NCBI RefSeq assembly: GCF_014653945.1
Contig: NZ_BNAU01000007.1
Coordinates: forward strand, 372,001 to 436,000
Direction of reading: 5' to 3'
Source of the DNA: Amycolatopsis deserti
GTDB taxonomy: Bacteria > Actinomycetota > Actinomycetes > Mycobacteriales > Pseudonocardiaceae
Length of the DNA stretch: 64,000 bases
The translations under genes were made by a program, and so were the position numbers. The notes under the pieces were generated by a model. That model saw nothing but the letters and a program-made list of their open reading frames with translations. It was not told the DNA's origin and ran no database searches. Each line of letters opens with the position of its first letter. Positions within the stretch are counted from its first letter, which is position 1. Positions 21,965-30,185 of this stretch are shown one piece after another.

Positions 21965-24313
21965 ATGACCTCTCTCGATCACCGGACGCCGGTCCTCGTC
22001 GGCGTCGGCCAGGCGTCCGAGCGCATCGACGATCCCGGCTATCGCGGGCTGTCCGCGGTCGAACTCGCGGCCGCGGCGGCCCGGGACGCCCTCGCCGACA
22101 CCGGCGCCGACCCCGGTGCGGTCGCGAAGGCCGTCGACACCGTCGCGGGCATCCGGCAGTTCGAGATCTCCACGCCGATCTCCCACTCGCCGCTCGGCCG
22201 GTCGGACAACTTCCCGCGCTCGGTCGCGAACCGGATCGGCGCCGCGCCGGCCCGCGCCGTCCTGGAGGTCACCGGCGGCCAGTCGCCGCAGCACCTGGTC
22301 ACGGAGCTGGCCGGGACGATCGCCGCGGGTGGCGCCGAGGTCGCGCTCGTCGCGGGCGCGGAGGCCATCTCCACGGTCCGGCACTTCCAGCAGGCCGAGG
22401 ACAAGCCGGACTTCACCGAGCACGTCGACGGCGACCTGGAGGACCGCGGGTTCGGGCTGAAGGGCCTGGCCAACCGGCAGATGCTGGCGCACGGTCTGAT
22501 CGAGCCGACCAGCCAGTACGCGCTGTTCGACAACGCCCGCCGCGCCCGGCTCGGCCTGTCCCGCGAGGCGTACGCGCTGGCGATGGGCGAGCTGTTCGCG
22601 CCGTTCACCAAGGTCGCCGCCGCGAACCCGCACGCCGCCGCGCCGGTGGAGCGCGACGCGCGCGAGCTGGCGACGCCGTCCGAGCGCAACCGCCCGATCG
22701 CCGACCCCTACACCCGGTTCCTCGTCGCCCGCGAGCAGGTCAACCAGGGTGCCGCGGTGCTGATGATGTCGGTGGGCGCCGCACGGCGACTCGGCGTGCC
22801 CGAGGAGAAGTGGGTCTTCCTGCACGGCCACGCCGACCTGGAGGAACAGCCGCTGCTGGAGCGCGAGGACCTCAGCGGCTCCCCCGCCGCGGTGCTGGCG
22901 GTGCGGCACGCGCTGGAGGTCGCCGGCATCGGCGTCGAGGACCTGTCCACGATCGACCTCTACAGCTGCTTCCCGATCGCCGTGTTCGCCGTGTGCGACG
23001 GGCTCGGACTGGCCCCGGACGACCCGCGCGGCCTCACCGTCACCGGCGGCCTGCCGTTCTTCGGCGGCCCGGGCAACAACTACTCGACCCACGCGATCTG
23101 CGAGACCGTCTCGCGGCTGCGCGCGCAACCGGGCGCGTTCGGCCTGGTCGGCGCCAACGGCGGCATGCTGTCCAAGTACTCCGCCGGGGTCTACTCGACG
23201 ACCCCCGCGCAGTGGCGGCCCAGCCGCAGCGCGGAACTGCAGGCCGAGCTGGACGCCCGCCCGACGGTGCCGACCACGGTGCACCCGGACGGCTGGGCCA
23301 CGCTGGAGACCTACACCGTCCAGCACGCCGCGGGCACCGCCGTGGTCGTCGGGCGGCTCGACGACGGCCGTCGCTTCCTCGCGTCCACGAAGGACGAGGA
23401 GACGCTCGGCCGCCTGCTGGAGGGCGAGCCGATCGGCAGCAAGATCCACGTGCGCTCGTTCGGGTTCGGCAACCGGGTCACGCTGACGGCCGAGCGGATG
23501 GACGAGCTGTTCCCGCCGCGCCGTCCCGGTTTCCGCGACGACTACGAGCACGTGCTGGTCCGCCGCGACGGGCACCTGCTGGAGGTCACCATCAACCGCC
23601 CGGACTCGCGCAACAGCCTGCACCCGCCGGCCAACGCCGAGCTGGAAGAGGTGTTCGACGCCTACTTCGCCGACCCCGACCTGTGGGTCGCGATCATCAC
23701 CGGCGCCGGCGACAAGTCGTTCTCCGCGGGCAACGACCTCGTGTACTCGGCCAGTGGCAAGCCGATGTGGGTGCCCAAGACCGGGTTCGGCGGGCTGACC
23801 AGCCGCGAGTCCCTGCCCAAGCCGGTGATCGCGGCGGTCAACGGGTTCGCGCTGGGCGGTGGCTGCGAAATCGCCCTCGCCTGCCACATCGTGGTCGCCG
23901 ACGAGACCGCGCAGTTCGGCCTGCCCGAGGTGCGGGTCGGCCTGGTCGCCGCCGCGGGTGGCCTGGTGCGGCTGCCGCGCACGGTGCCGCCGAAGGTCGC
24001 CAACGACATGATCCTCACCGGACGGCGCCTGTCCGCCGCGGAAGCCGAGTCCTACGGCCTGGTCAGCCGGGTCGCCCCGGCCGGGCAGGCGCTGACGGTC
24101 GCGCGCGAGCTGGCCGCGGCGATCCTCGAGGGTTCGCCGACCTCGGTGCGCACTTCGCTGCGGATCATGGCGGAGGCGGACGGAATCGCCGACACCGTCG
24201 AAGCCGTCCGGTATCCCTCACCGGCGCTCGACGAACTCCTCGTCAGCCAGGACGCGTTCGAAGGGCCGGCGGCCTTCGCGCAGAAACGGAAGCCGGTGTG
24301 GCGAAACCGCTGA
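21965..24313 (+). CDS. Fused thiolase-like acyltransferase and enoyl-CoA hydratase
   Basis: This 782-residue fusion has a thiolase-like half (about 1-410; RTPVLVGVGQASER, GANGGMLSKYSAGVYST) of the type-1 thiolase-like lineage, where the usual nucleophilic Cys region reads TGGQSPQHLV without Cys. An additional beta domain typical of that lineage follows (about 420-510; TVHPDGWATLETYTV). Residues about 520-780 are a crotonase: ITGAGDKSFSAGND oxyanion-loop region, GGGCEIALAC with the first catalytic Glu and FGLPEVRVG with the second, so hydratase activity is plausible. Both parts normally occur as separate proteins in fatty-acid or steroid side-chain degradation. A TACCGT -10-like element 5 bases before the ATG suggests a leaderless mRNA. 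Confidence 0.85.
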   Translation: MTSLDHRTPVLVGVGQASERIDDPGYRGLSAVELAAAAARDALADTGADPGAVAKAVDTVAGIRQFEISTPISHSPLGRSDNFPRSVANRIGAAPARAVLEVTGGQSPQHLVTELAGTIAAGGAEVALVAGAEAISTVRHFQQAEDKPDFTEHVDGDLEDRGFGLKGLANRQMLAHGLIEPTSQYALFDNARRARLGLSREAYALAMGELFAPFTKVAAANPHAAAPVERDARELATPSERNRPIADPYTRFLVAREQVNQGAAVLMMSVGAARRLGVPEEKWVFLHGHADLEEQPLLEREDLSGSPAAVLAVRHALEVAGIGVEDLSTIDLYSCFPIAVFAVCDGLGLAPDDPRGLTVTGGLPFFGGPGNNYSTHAICETVSRLRAQPGAFGLVGANGGMLSKYSAGVYSTTPAQWRPSRSAELQAELDARPTVPTTVHPDGWATLETYTVQHAAGTAVVVGRLDDGRRFLASTKDEETLGRLLEGEPIGSKIHVRSFGFGNRVTLTAERMDELFPPRRPGFRDDYEHVLVRRDGHLLEVTINRPDSRNSLHPPANAELEEVFDAYFADPDLWVAIITGAGDKSFSAGNDLVYSASGKPMWVPKTGFGGLTSRESLPKPVIAAVNGFALGGGCEIALACHIVVADETAQFGLPEVRVGLVAAAGGLVRLPRTVPPKVANDMILTGRRLSAAEAESYGLVSRVAPAGQALTVARELAAAILEGSPTSVRTSLRIMAEADGIADTVEAVRYPSPALDELLVSQDAFEGPAAFAQKRKPVWRNR

Positions 24314-24500
24314 CACCGGCGGTTCTCGCCTGACCGGTGTGAGTACCGGCGTCGCGCCTGACCTGGTCACCACGTTCAGGGGTCGTTCGACCCGGCGAAA
24401 AGCCGGTCGCGCACTTTCCGCCGCCCGCCTCCCGACCGAGACTGAACACGGATTTCCGCTGTTCCGGAAACCGTTTCGAGAATTCCTTTCGGGAGGCGAG
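24314..24500 (+). promoter_or_regulatory. Upstream region of the RiPP-type locus
   Basis: These 187 bp separate the fusion gene from the first RiPP-type gene. A frame open from GTG 24339 runs into the next gene, but its codon use is poor and the strong GGGAGG precedes ATG 24501, so I treat it as noncoding. The stretch is locally less GC-rich around 24455-24490 and probably contains the promoter, though no clean -35/-10 pair stands out. Confidence 0.4.
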
Positions 24501-24869
24501 ATGGCGGTGCCTGCGACGGGGCGCCTGCGCGAGAAGTCCGTGCCGACGCGGGATTTCCTCGCCGACTGCGTCCACGCGCTGACCGAGGGGCGGACCAGCC
24601 GTGAGCTCACCACGTTCCTCACCGCGGGCGCGGCCGCGCGGAACCGCCCGGACGAACTGGCCGCCACCGTGCCGGCACCGGCCCGGCGTCTGGCCGAACG
24701 GCACACCGAGCAGGCTCGGTGGTGGAACCGGTACTTCACCGCCGACGGCGCCCGCGTCGGCCCGCGCCGGGCGGCCGCGTACTACGTGGTGTTCCACTGG
24801 AACCGCGCGCGGCTGGCCTTCGGCAGGCAGGTCCTGCTCGCCGAGTCGCCGGCGGCCGGCGATGACTGA
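24501..24869 (+). CDS. Small RiPP dehydratase-associated protein
   Basis: This 122-residue protein is helical and has a C-terminal YYVVFHWNRARLAFGRQVLLAE segment that resembles the extreme C-terminus of thiopeptide-type bacteriocin biosynthesis (LanB elimination-like) proteins, which are usually 260-300 residues. Most of that domain, including its core, is absent, so elimination activity is doubtful. A strong GGGAGG lies 6 bases before the ATG. Its stop overlaps the LanB start (ATG 24862), so the two proteins are likely made in fixed ratio and may form a complex. The family assignment is tentative. Confidence 0.6.
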   Translation: MAVPATGRLREKSVPTRDFLADCVHALTEGRTSRELTTFLTAGAAARNRPDELAATVPAPARRLAERHTEQARWWNRYFTADGARVGPRRAAAYYVVFHWNRARLAFGRQVLLAESPAAGDD

Positions 24870-27222
24870 TCCCGCGCTGGTCGGTGCTCCCGGGCTGGTG
24901 AGGGTCGCGGGCCTGCCCGCGGCGCTTCCGGCCGCGCTCGGCACGCCCGACCTGACCGAACGGATGCGTCACCTGATCCGCGCCGAGACCGCCTACCGCG
25001 TGTGCGCCGCGGAGGTCGCCGAGCGCATCGGCGAGGAGCTGGTCCCGGCCCTGCCACGCGACCTGCGGCGGCAGGCGCTCAAGGTCCGGCGGCGGCTGCA
25101 CCGCGGCGGTTTCGTCCAGCCTGGCGATCTGGAATTCCGGCCGCTGGCCCGGATCGTGGAGTGGGGCGCCGCGCTGGCCGCCGAGACCGCCGCGCTGCAC
25201 GACGCGGTCGAGAAGACCGAACGGATGCACCACGGCCTGGTGTGGGACCTGATCATCGGCGATCCGGCCGCGGCCCGGATGATCACGGCCACCGCGCCCG
25301 GCGTCGTCGAGGACGTCCGCGCCCGGCTGGCCGCGGGCGAGCCGTGGACGAGCAAGCCCCTGCGCAAACGCGCCGACTACCTGCTGCGGCTGCTGTTCCG
25401 GGCCGCGTTCGAGACCACCCCGCGCGGCTGGCTGGCCCACGTCGCCCTCGCCGGGTCCGGCCCGGGCCCGCTGACCGTCGGCGACCACGCGGTGCACCGG
25501 CTCACCAACATCCAGGAGGACCGCCGCAGGCTGACCACCGCCCCGGTCCTGCCGGACGCGTGGCTGAGCCTGACGCCGCTGCGGTGGACCGAGGGCGACC
25601 GGTTGTGCTGGCACGTCGCCGACCACGACGGCCCGGACGCGGTCCGCCGCGGCGACATCCGGCGCACACCGGTGGTGGACGCGTTGTGCCGGGTGCTCGG
25701 CTCGCGCGCGATGCGCACCCGGGAGGTGGTCACGCTGCTCGCGCCGGATGCGCGCCAAAAGCCCGTGCTGCGTGAATTCCTGCGGCACCTGGCGCAGCTG
25801 GGGCTCGTGCAGGTGTCGTCCGCGCCGACCGGACAGCTGCGCCGCCGGCGGGTCTCCGCCGGGCCCAGCCCGGGGTTCACCGACGTCCACCGCCGCGCGC
25901 ACGGCGGCGTCGCGGTGCCGGCGCGGCTGCCCGAGCTGGTCGCGCACGCGGGACGCCTCGCCGCGGTGATCGCCGACCGCCGGTCGCACCCCGCGCTCGA
26001 ACTCGTCGGCCCCGAGCCGCGGCCAGTGTCGGAGATCGTCACGGAGGCGCTGGACTCCGCCGAGCCGCTGCGGCCCGCGCCTCCGGCCTCGGCGTGGCCG
26101 GAACCGCGGCCGCGGACGATCTACCAGCGGCTGTGCGAGTGGCTGGCCCGGCACGCCGACGAGAGCGAGATCGAATTGGGCCCCGCCGTGCTGGACTACC
26201 TGGGCGCGCCCCCGGCTCGGCCCTCGCCGTGGCCGGTGGACTGCCTGCTCCGCCCGCTGCCGGCGGGCCGGGCGGTGCTGGAGGCGGTCACCCCGGCGGG
26301 GGTGGCGGACGCGCGGTTCGCCGCCGCGTTGCAGGGCCTGCACGGCGAGGTGCCCCAGGTGAGCGCCTACCGCGCGTTCCTGACCGAGACCGCGGCCCGT
26401 TGCGGCGCCGAACTCGTCGAGATCCTCGTACCACCGCAGGGCAGCCAGGGCACCAACGCCGTGCGCCGCCCGCGCTACACGCGGAGCTGGACCGGCGACG
26501 CCGACCCGGCGACCTATGTGGACGATCCGGCCGGGATGCGCCGCTACCTGCCGCTGGGGGAGATCACGCTGCGCCGGGACGCGCGCGGGGTGATCGCCGA
26601 GGACCGCGCGGGCCGGGAACTGTGGCCGGTCTACCACGCGACGCGACGGCCACCGCCGCCGTGGGACGTGGTGGTCTCGCTGCTCACCGCCGCGTCCCCG
26701 GCCAAACGGTTCACCCTGCCGCGCGTGTTCGGCGATCCCCGCGCCGCCTTCCCCGGCCGCACCCGCACGCCGCGCCTGCTGCTCGACCCGGACCTGGTGA
26801 TCGCCCCGGCGACCGTGTTCGCCGGCCGTGACCTGCTGCCGGAGCCGGGCGGGGACCGGTTCGCGCGGATGCGGGCGCTGGCGAACCTGCGGCTGGCGAC
26901 CGGCGTGCCGCGGTGGGTGTTCGCCCGGCACGGCAACCGGTCCCGGCCGGTCGACCTGGACAGCGTCGCCACGCTGCGGGTGTTCGACCGGATGCTGGCC
27001 GATCCGGGCGTCGACGGCCTGGTGCTGGAGGAGATGCTGCCCGCGCCCGAGGACCTGACGGTGTCCGATGTGGACGGCGGGCGCTGCGCGGCGCAGGTCC
27101 TGGTGCGGCTGCCGCTGGACGTTTCGCCGTGCCGGCTGGCCGACGACGTCACCGCGGCCTGGCGGCGGATCACCACCCGGCGCGCCCGGCGCGCCCCCGA
27201 GACCACCGTGGTCGGTGGATGA
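24862..27222 (+). CDS. Lantibiotic dehydratase-like LanB, glutamylation domain only
   Basis: This 786-residue protein matches the LanB N-terminal (tRNA-dependent glutamylation) domain: RMRHLIRAETAYRVC region, KPLRKRADYLLRLLFRAAFETTPRGW near residue 165, the RPRYTRSW segment, and RWVFARHGNRSRPVDLDS near the C-terminus. The elimination (SpaB_C) domain is absent. Short LanBs either pair with a separate eliminase, as in thiopeptide systems, or act as peptide aminoacyl-tRNA ligases that extend a peptide C-terminus. The adjacent 122-residue gene overlaps it by 8 bp. No LanC, LanT or protease lies nearby. Dehydratase family assignment is firm; the reaction is open. Confidence 0.88.
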   Translation: MTDPALVGAPGLVRVAGLPAALPAALGTPDLTERMRHLIRAETAYRVCAAEVAERIGEELVPALPRDLRRQALKVRRRLHRGGFVQPGDLEFRPLARIVEWGAALAAETAALHDAVEKTERMHHGLVWDLIIGDPAAARMITATAPGVVEDVRARLAAGEPWTSKPLRKRADYLLRLLFRAAFETTPRGWLAHVALAGSGPGPLTVGDHAVHRLTNIQEDRRRLTTAPVLPDAWLSLTPLRWTEGDRLCWHVADHDGPDAVRRGDIRRTPVVDALCRVLGSRAMRTREVVTLLAPDARQKPVLREFLRHLAQLGLVQVSSAPTGQLRRRRVSAGPSPGFTDVHRRAHGGVAVPARLPELVAHAGRLAAVIADRRSHPALELVGPEPRPVSEIVTEALDSAEPLRPAPPASAWPEPRPRTIYQRLCEWLARHADESEIELGPAVLDYLGAPPARPSPWPVDCLLRPLPAGRAVLEAVTPAGVADARFAAALQGLHGEVPQVSAYRAFLTETAARCGAELVEILVPPQGSQGTNAVRRPRYTRSWTGDADPATYVDDPAGMRRYLPLGEITLRRDARGVIAEDRAGRELWPVYHATRRPPPPWDVVVSLLTAASPAKRFTLPRVFGDPRAAFPGRTRTPRLLLDPDLVIAPATVFAGRDLLPEPGGDRFARMRALANLRLATGVPRWVFARHGNRSRPVDLDSVATLRVFDRMLADPGVDGLVLEEMLPAPEDLTVSDVDGGRCAAQVLVRLPLDVSPCRLADDVTAAWRRITTRRARRAPETTVVGG

Positions 27223-27232
27223 GGAAACCAGC

Positions 27233-27242
27233 GAGAGGAGGA
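27233..27242 (+). promoter_or_regulatory. Strong Shine-Dalgarno sequence without ATG/GTG/TTG downstream
   Basis: GAGAGGAGGA is one of the strongest ribosome-site matches in the window. It lies 11 bases after the LanB stop, yet the codons at proper spacing are ATC and ACG. It marks the possible 34-residue precursor peptide. Confidence 0.6.
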
Positions 27243-27246
27243 CATC

Positions 27247-27351
27247 ACGGAGCCGACGCTGGGATTGTCCGAACTGGTTGTGCGCCAGCCCGCACTGCTG
27301 ACGGCGGAGGGCGCGGACCGGACCTGGCTCCGGCTGCCGGCGCTGACCTGA
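27247..27351 (+). CDS. Possible RiPP precursor peptide with ACG start
   Basis: The frame from ACG 27247 to TGA 27349-27351 encodes 34 residues: (M)EPTLGLSELVVRQ, then PALLTAEGADRTWLRLPALT. Twenty-nine of its 33 sense codons after the start end in G or C, as in real genes here, and a strong Shine-Dalgarno sequence ends 4 bases upstream. No ATG, GTG or TTG is correctly placed; ACG differs from ATG by one base, so it may be a rare start, a mutation silencing the gene, or a sequence error. The peptide has one Ser and several Thr but no Cys, so lanthionine rings are impossible. It directly follows the LanB gene, the usual place for a substrate. The precursor role is inference. Confidence 0.4.
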   Translation, partial: TEPTLGLSELVVRQPALLTAEGADRTWLRLPALT

Positions 27352-27406
27352 GCACCGCCCGGCACGCCGTCATCGTTGATCCGCACTCCGGCCTGGACAC
27401 CCGGCC

Positions 27407-27763
27407 TCAGCCGCAGGCGACCGACGACGGGGTGTCGTCCTCCGGTGTGGGCAGCTCGACGCGGAAGCCGTCGAGCATCTCGTGCGCCTTGCCGTAGAAG
27501 TCCGGGCTCTCGTACCAGGTGCAGGTGACGCCGCTGTCGTTGGTCCACGACGAGACCACGTCGGCGAGGTCGTGGGCGCCGAGGTCGCCGACCCGGTCCC
27601 CCGGCCGCAGGGCGAGGCCGCCGCCGGTGAAGCCGTGGTCGCGGTACAGGCACAGGCTGCCCCGCGGGCAGTCCCGGCCGTCGAACGTCGAAACCCCCTG
27701 TGCCGCAGCGGTGGCCGGTACGAGGGCGGTCGCCAGAACGGCGAGGAACACCGATGCACGCAT
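27407..27763 (-). CDS. Secreted peptidase inhibitor family I36-like protein
   Basis: This 118-residue protein has a signal peptide (MRASVFLAVLATALVPATAAA, cleavage near residue 21) and a mature domain with four Cys, DCPRGSLCLYRDHGFTGG and a C-terminal SVACG. This is the beta/gamma-crystallin-like layout of family I36 (SMI-type) inhibitors common in Streptomyces and relatives. Some members inhibit metalloproteases; others have no known target. It is convergent with the RiPP-type locus. Confidence 0.8.
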   Translation of the reverse strand: MRASVFLAVLATALVPATAAAQGVSTFDGRDCPRGSLCLYRDHGFTGGGLALRPGDRVGDLGAHDLADVVSSWTNDSGVTCTWYESPDFYGKAHEMLDGFRVELPTPEDDTPSSVACG

Positions 27764-27796
27764 GGCACCCCGATACCCGCTCGTCGCGGAACGACG

Positions 27797-27964
27797 CGCT
27801 CATCACCGCATCGAGCTAGGGTTCGGCCGCGGCGCTCGCCTACTGACCGCACGGATCGACGCGTTTCCGGAGCAGGGGCGCGGGCTGCGGCGCTTCCGGC
27901 TGCTGCGGCACAGAGGTCGGCCGGCCCGCACCGGCGACGCCAACGTCATGGCCTCATACACCTA
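27797..27964 (+). pseudogene. C-terminal relic of an unidentified protein
   Basis: A rightward frame reading HHRIELGFGRGARLLTARI, then GLRRFRLLRHRG and GDANVMASYT before a stop has high GC3 and protein-like composition but no start codon with a ribosome site, and the frame is cut by the I36 gene upstream. It looks like the end of a gene whose 5' part was lost. I do not recognise the family. Confidence 0.3.
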
Positions 27965-28837
27965 GCCGACGGTGAACCGCTCGAGCACCTCCCAGAGTTC
28001 CCGTTCGCGCTGCCGGTCGTACGACTCCGGAGACGAGCGGGTCACCGCCCTCCGGTCCACATAGGACCCGTTGGGCGCCGCGGTCGTGCCGAGGACGACG
28101 TCGGCCAGGTAGCGGCCCGCCGCGGCCACGCTGGTCGCCCACGGGGTGCGGGTCAGGGCAGGCAGGATCCGGCGCACCGCGAACCGGGCGAGCGGACCGG
28201 CGTCGCGGATGAGACCGGTGCCGGGGACGAATCCGGGGTTGTAGGCGACGGCCGCGACCCCGGGCGGCAGGCGCCGAGCGTACTCGTGCACCAGGTGGAT
28301 GGTGGCCAGCTTGCTCGTCGAGTACGCGGTGCGCCCCGCCGCCGCGGTCCCCGGCTTCCCGAACGCTCCGGGCCGCGCGAGCACCTCCGGGGACTGCCAC
28401 ACCGGACCGGGCACCAGCCCCAGGTTGTGCCGGAAGTCGCCGAAATGGGTGTCGCTGGCGGTGATCACGATCCGCCCGGGCGTTGCGAACCGGTCCTGCA
28501 GCGCACGCACGAAAAGGTGGTTTGCGAGCACGTTGACCGTGAACGTGGACTCGAACCCGTCCGGCCCCTCGGTGAGCGCGTTGGTGTACTGGATGCCCGC
28601 GTTGCCCACGAACGCGCGCAACGGCGGCAGGTCACCGCGGTCGAGCCGGTCGCGGATCGTGGTGGCGGCGTCCCGGACGCTGCGCAGCGAGCCGAGGTCG
28701 GCCAGGACCGTGCCGTCGCCGAGGTTCTCCCGCGCGACGAGGACCAGGTGCGCGTCCGGGTCGCGGCGCCGGATCTCCGCCAGGGCGGCGCGCCCGATGC
28801 CGCGGCTCGCGCCGGTCATGACGATCGTGTGTGCCAT
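27962..28837 (-). CDS. Short-chain dehydrogenase/reductase
   Basis: This 291-residue SDR has TGASRGIG at residues 8-15, FVGNAGIQYTNA near 95 (NAG motif), and AYSTSKLATIHL with the catalytic Tyr/Lys. It resembles light-dependent protochlorophyllide reductase/retinol dehydrogenase-like SDRs of unknown substrate that accompany MmyB-type regulators in actinomycetes. ATG 28837 is 87 bp from the divergent regulator gene. A short paralogous remnant of this gene lies at 38229-38309. Confidence 0.87.
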   Translation of the reverse strand: MAHTIVMTGASRGIGRAALAEIRRRDPDAHLVLVARENLGDGTVLADLGSLRSVRDAATTIRDRLDRGDLPPLRAFVGNAGIQYTNALTEGPDGFESTFTVNVLANHLFVRALQDRFATPGRIVITASDTHFGDFRHNLGLVPGPVWQSPEVLARPGAFGKPGTAAAGRTAYSTSKLATIHLVHEYARRLPPGVAAVAYNPGFVPGTGLIRDAGPLARFAVRRILPALTRTPWATSVAAAGRYLADVVLGTTAAPNGSYVDRRAVTRSSPESYDRQRERELWEVLERFTVG

Positions 28838-28924
28838 GCGGCTCACGGTCGCGCCCGGCGCGGAGATCAGCCAGGGACCCGCAGTACCCAGGCTGCCCCG
28901 GGGGCACGCGGCCAGAATGGGGGC

Positions 28925-29773
28925 ATGGCAGCCACCCACACCGGTTTCGGCGGGCTCGTGCGCGCCTGGCGCGACCGCCTCTCCCCCGCCGACGCCGGCT
29001 TGCCGGTGACGAGCGGCCGCCGCGCCCCCGGGTTGCGCCGGGAGGAACTCGCCCAGCTGGCCGGGCTGTCCGTGGACTACGTGCTGCGCCTGGAGCAGGG
29101 ACGCGCGAAACACCCGTCGGCGCAGGTGGTCGGGGCGCTGGCGCGGGCACTGCAGTTGTCCCGGCCCGAACGCGACCAGCTCTACCGCGCGGCCGGCCTC
29201 CTGCCGCCGCGGGACGGGACGGTGAGCACGCACGTCCCGGCGGGTGTCCAGCGGCTCGCCGCGCGCCTGCGCGACGTGCCGATCGGTGTGTTCGCCGCGG
29301 ACTGGACGCTGGTCTGGTGGAACGCGATGTGGGCCGCGTTGTTCGGCGACCCGTCCGCGGTCCCGGCCACGGAACGGAATCTGGCGAGAGCGGTCTTCAC
29401 CGGCGCGGCGCCGCCCGTGCGGTCCGAGCGCGGCGACGAGGCGTTCGCGCTGTCCCTGGTGGCTGACCTGAAGGACGCCGTGTCGCGATACCCGCTGGAC
29501 GCGCGGCTCGACCGCCTGGTGCGGGAGCTGCGGGAGACCTCCGGCGCGTTCGCCCGGTACTGGGCCACGGAAACCGCGGCGGCCGTCCACTCCTCCGAAC
29601 GGAAGACGATCAAGCACCCCGAGGTCGGCGACATCCAGTTCGACTGCGACGTGCTCCTCGTGCCGGGCGCGGACCTGCGGATGGTCACCTACACGACGGC
29701 GGCAGGCAGCGCGGACGCGAGCAAGCTGGACCTGCTGCGGGTGACCGGCGGCCGCCCCGTCACGGCTCCCTAG
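28925..29773 (+). CDS. XRE-family regulator with MmyB-like ligand-binding domain
   Basis: This 282-residue regulator has an N-terminal XRE helix-turn-helix with the diagnostic GLRREELAQLAGLSVDYVLRL motif and a C-terminal MmyB-like domain (residues about 105-275; IGVFAADWTLVWWNAMWAAL; KHPEVGDIQFDCDVLLVPG) that in relatives binds fatty-acid-like ligands. It is divergent from the SDR gene, the typical arrangement in which the regulator represses the oxidoreductase. Its stop overlaps the next, convergent gene by 4 bp. Confidence 0.9.
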   Translation: MAATHTGFGGLVRAWRDRLSPADAGLPVTSGRRAPGLRREELAQLAGLSVDYVLRLEQGRAKHPSAQVVGALARALQLSRPERDQLYRAAGLLPPRDGTVSTHVPAGVQRLAARLRDVPIGVFAADWTLVWWNAMWAALFGDPSAVPATERNLARAVFTGAAPPVRSERGDEAFALSLVADLKDAVSRYPLDARLDRLVRELRETSGAFARYWATETAAAVHSSERKTIKHPEVGDIQFDCDVLLVPGADLRMVTYTTAAGSADASKLDLLRVTGGRPVTAP

Positions 29774-30159
29774 AGATCCGCGCAGGCGGACCGGGCCCGC
29801 TCCACCGCCGCGTCGAACTCCGGCCCCTCCGCGGCGAACGACCGCATCACGATGTCGACCGGGGCCTTCACCGCGTCGGCGAGCGCCCGGTACCGCGGCT
29901 CCTGCTCGGCCGCCGCGGCCGCGAGTTGCGCGGCCGCACCCCAGCGCTGGAACCCGGCGTACTGCGTCTGCGGATCGAGCGACGTGGTGCGCGCCACCGC
30001 GGCGCAAGCGGCCTCGGCGTCGGATCCGGCGGCACCCGAGCCGGACCCGATCCAGACGAGCCCGACCACTCCCGCGCCGACCACGAGCCCGACGACCAGA
30101 GCGACCACCACGAGCGGCCACCGGCGACGGGGAGGTGGCACGGGATACGGCTGGGCCAT
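29770..30159 (-). CDS. Membrane-anchored hypothetical protein
   Basis: This 129-residue protein has a short Pro-rich cytoplasmic N-terminus (PYPVPPPRRR), one transmembrane helix (about residues 16-38, WPLVVVALVVGLVVGAGVVG) and an extracytoplasmic Ala-rich helical domain with two Cys (AEAACAAVA and RSACADL), possibly disulfide-bonded. ATG 30159 follows AAAGGA. The function is unknown. Confidence 0.75.
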   Translation of the reverse strand: MAQPYPVPPPRRRWPLVVVALVVGLVVGAGVVGLVWIGSGSGAAGSDAEAACAAVARTTSLDPQTQYAGFQRWGAAAQLAAAAAEQEPRYRALADAVKAPVDIVMRSFAAEGPEFDAAVERARSACADL

Positions 30160-30185
30160 CGGAGGTCCTTTCCGGCGTGGGCGGG

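Noticed and set aside
24339-24500. Upstream extension of the 122-residue RiPP partner from GTG 24339
   Set aside because: The extra residues look random and the strong GGGAGG before ATG 24501 would lie inside the gene.
27219-27497. An open frame starting with ATGA overlap at the LanB stop
   Set aside because: Its codons are poor in GC3 and it runs antisense into the I36 inhibitor gene. The other frame (27247-27351) has gene-like codon use.
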